Below the pieces are notes generated by a model. The model ran no database searches, was not told the origin of the DNA, and saw nothing but the letters and a program-made list of their open reading frames with translations. Positions 5,545 through 6,544 of a stretch of 6,544 nucleotides of DNA are shown here, piece by piece. Source of the DNA: Rhizobacter sp. (lineage in GTDB: Bacteria > Pseudomonadota > Gammaproteobacteria > Burkholderiales > Burkholderiaceae_C); assembly GCA_025360945.1 (NCBI GenBank), contig JANYBE010000288.1:1-6544 (forward strand). Direction: 5' to 3'. How positions within the stretch are numbered: the stretch's first letter is position 1; each line of letters begins with the position of its first letter. Position numbers and translations under genes: made by a program.

Positions 5545-6544
5545 CTATTTGATCTGCGATTCCTTGTAGTAGCCGCTGTCGATCAAGATCGGCTTCCAGT
5601 TCGAGACATCGACGCTGACCGGCTTGAGCAGGTACGAGGGCACGACCTTCACGCCGTTGTTGTAGGTCTTGGTGTCGTTGATATCCACCTTCTTGCCGCT
5701 GAGCATCTCGTCGATCATCGTGACGGTGACCTTCGCCAATTCACGCGTGTCCTTGAACACTGTCGAACTTTGCTCGCCGCGCAGCATCGACTTGACCGAG
5801 GCCACTTCGGCATCCTGCCCTGACACGATCGGAATCGGCTGCTTCGGCGTGCCATAGCCCACGCCCTTCAGCGACGACAGGATGCCGATCGACAAGCCGT
5901 CGTACGGCGACAGCACCGCGTCCACCCGGGCGCTGCCGTAGAACGCGCTCAGCAGGTTGTCCATGCGCGCCTGCGCCACCGCGCCGTCCCAGCGCAGCGT
6001 GCCGACTTTGTCCATGCCCATCTGTTTGCTGCGCACGACCAGCTTGCCGCTGTCGATGTAGGGCTTGAGCACGCTCATCGCCCCGTCGTAGAAGAAGAAG
6101 GCGTTGTTGTCGTCGGGTGAGCCGCCGAACAGTTCGATGTTGAACGGGCCTTTGCCGGCTTTCAGCCCGAGCTTGTCGACGATTGAGCCAGCCTGCAGCA
6201 CGCCGACCTGGAAGTTGTCGAAGGTCGCGTAGTAGTCGACGTTCTTGGAGCCCTTGATCAGGCGGTCATAGGCGATGACCTTGATGCCGCTGTCGGCCGC
6301 CTTTTGCAACGCGTTGGACAGCGTCGTGCCGTCGATCGCGGCGATCACGAGCACCTTGACCTTTTTGGTGATCATGTTCTCGATCTGCGCGAGCTGGTTC
6401 GGAATGTCGTCCTCGGCGTACTGCAGATCGGCCTTGTAGCCTTTGGCCGCGAGGCTCTTGACCATGCTGTCGCCGTCGGAGATCCAGCGCGCCGACGACT
6501 TGGTCGGCATCGACACGCCGACCGTGCCTTTGTCCTGCGCCTGC
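5545..6544 (-). CDS. chvE: Periplasmic multiple-sugar-binding protein ChvE (5' end missing)
   Basis: This is the substrate-binding protein of the importer. The frame is open to the window edge and reads Q-A-Q-D-K-G-T-V-G-V before 'SMPTKSSARW', so the GTG at 6516 is internal. The visible part is about 332 residues, essentially the whole mature protein; the missing 5' end should be only a signal peptide of some 22-26 residues, probably cleaved at the A-Q junction just inside the window. It closely resembles Agrobacterium ChvE as I know it: 'DDIPNQLAQIENM', 'AYDRLI', 'YYATFDNFQVGVLQA', 'ELFGGSPDDNNAFFFYDG', 'DAVLSPYDGLSIG' and 'SGQDAEV' are all characteristic, and the stretch through 'MGMDKVGTLRWD' is near-identical. 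ChvE binds several aldoses (glucose, galactose, arabinose, xylose, and some acidic sugars) and in Agrobacterium also serves chemotaxis and VirA virulence sensing; only the transport role can be inferred here. It ends with TAG and is the first visible gene of the operon. Confidence 0.95.
   Translation of the reverse strand, partial: QAQDKGTVGVSMPTKSSARWISDGDSMVKSLAAKGYKADLQYAEDDIPNQLAQIENMITKKVKVLVIAAIDGTTLSNALQKAADSGIKVIAYDRLIKGSKNVDYYATFDNFQVGVLQAGSIVDKLGLKAGKGPFNIELFGGSPDDNNAFFFYDGAMSVLKPYIDSGKLVVRSKQMGMDKVGTLRWDGAVAQARMDNLLSAFYGSARVDAVLSPYDGLSIGILSSLKGVGYGTPKQPIPIVSGQDAEVASVKSMLRGEQSSTVFKDTRELAKVTVTMIDEMLSGKKVDINDTKTYNNGVKVVPSYLLKPVSVDVSNWKPILIDSGYYKESQIK

Noticed and set aside
4561..5823. 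A 420-codon open frame on the + strand opposite the ATPase and ChvE genes.
   Set aside because: It crosses the boundary between two well-supported genes and encodes a His/Arg/Asp/Leu-rich chain with no motif; it is a codon-bias shadow.

Overview
The window is GC-rich coding DNA that looks like a proteobacterial chromosome. Protein resemblance and codon use point most naturally to Burkholderiales (Burkholderia/Paraburkholderia-like); this assignment is by recognition, not by search. It is almost fully coding: six protein genes, two of them cut by the window edges. I see no tRNA, rRNA, CRISPR array, insertion sequence or long repeat.

Layout. On the + strand, the C-terminal part of an SPFH/band 7 (flotillin-like) membrane-associated protein (1-1094) is followed after a 57-base gap by an SMP-30/gluconolactonase-family sugar lactonase (1152-2072). 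Everything else lies on the - strand and reads from right to left: a periplasmic multiple-sugar-binding protein of the ChvE type (6544-5545, only its signal peptide missing), its ABC ATPase MmsA/GguA (5532-4003), its permease MmsB/GguB (4006-2825), and a FadR-type GntR regulator with an FCD domain (2828-2082). The lactonase and the regulator converge with 9 bases between their stop codons.

How the genes fit together. The chvE-gguA-gguB genes are packed as one operon (12-base gap, then a 4-base ATGA overlap), and the regulator joins it through a 4-base TTGA overlap if its TTG start is used. Together they encode high-affinity uptake of aldoses; characterised relatives handle arabinose, galactose, glucose, xylose and similar sugars. 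The lactonase would open the aldonolactone made when such a sugar is oxidised rather than phosphorylated. The regulator belongs to a group that commonly senses sugar acids or their breakdown products. The inferred picture is import of a pentose or hexose, oxidation to a lactone by a dehydrogenase not in this window, hydrolysis by the lactonase, and control by the GntR protein. The SPFH protein is probably an unrelated neighbour.

Nothing here looks like an undescribed system. The points most worth a second look are the regulator standing where Agrobacterium carries gguC, a glutamine at a usual metal-binding histidine in that regulator, and the converging lactonase as a clue to the imported sugar.
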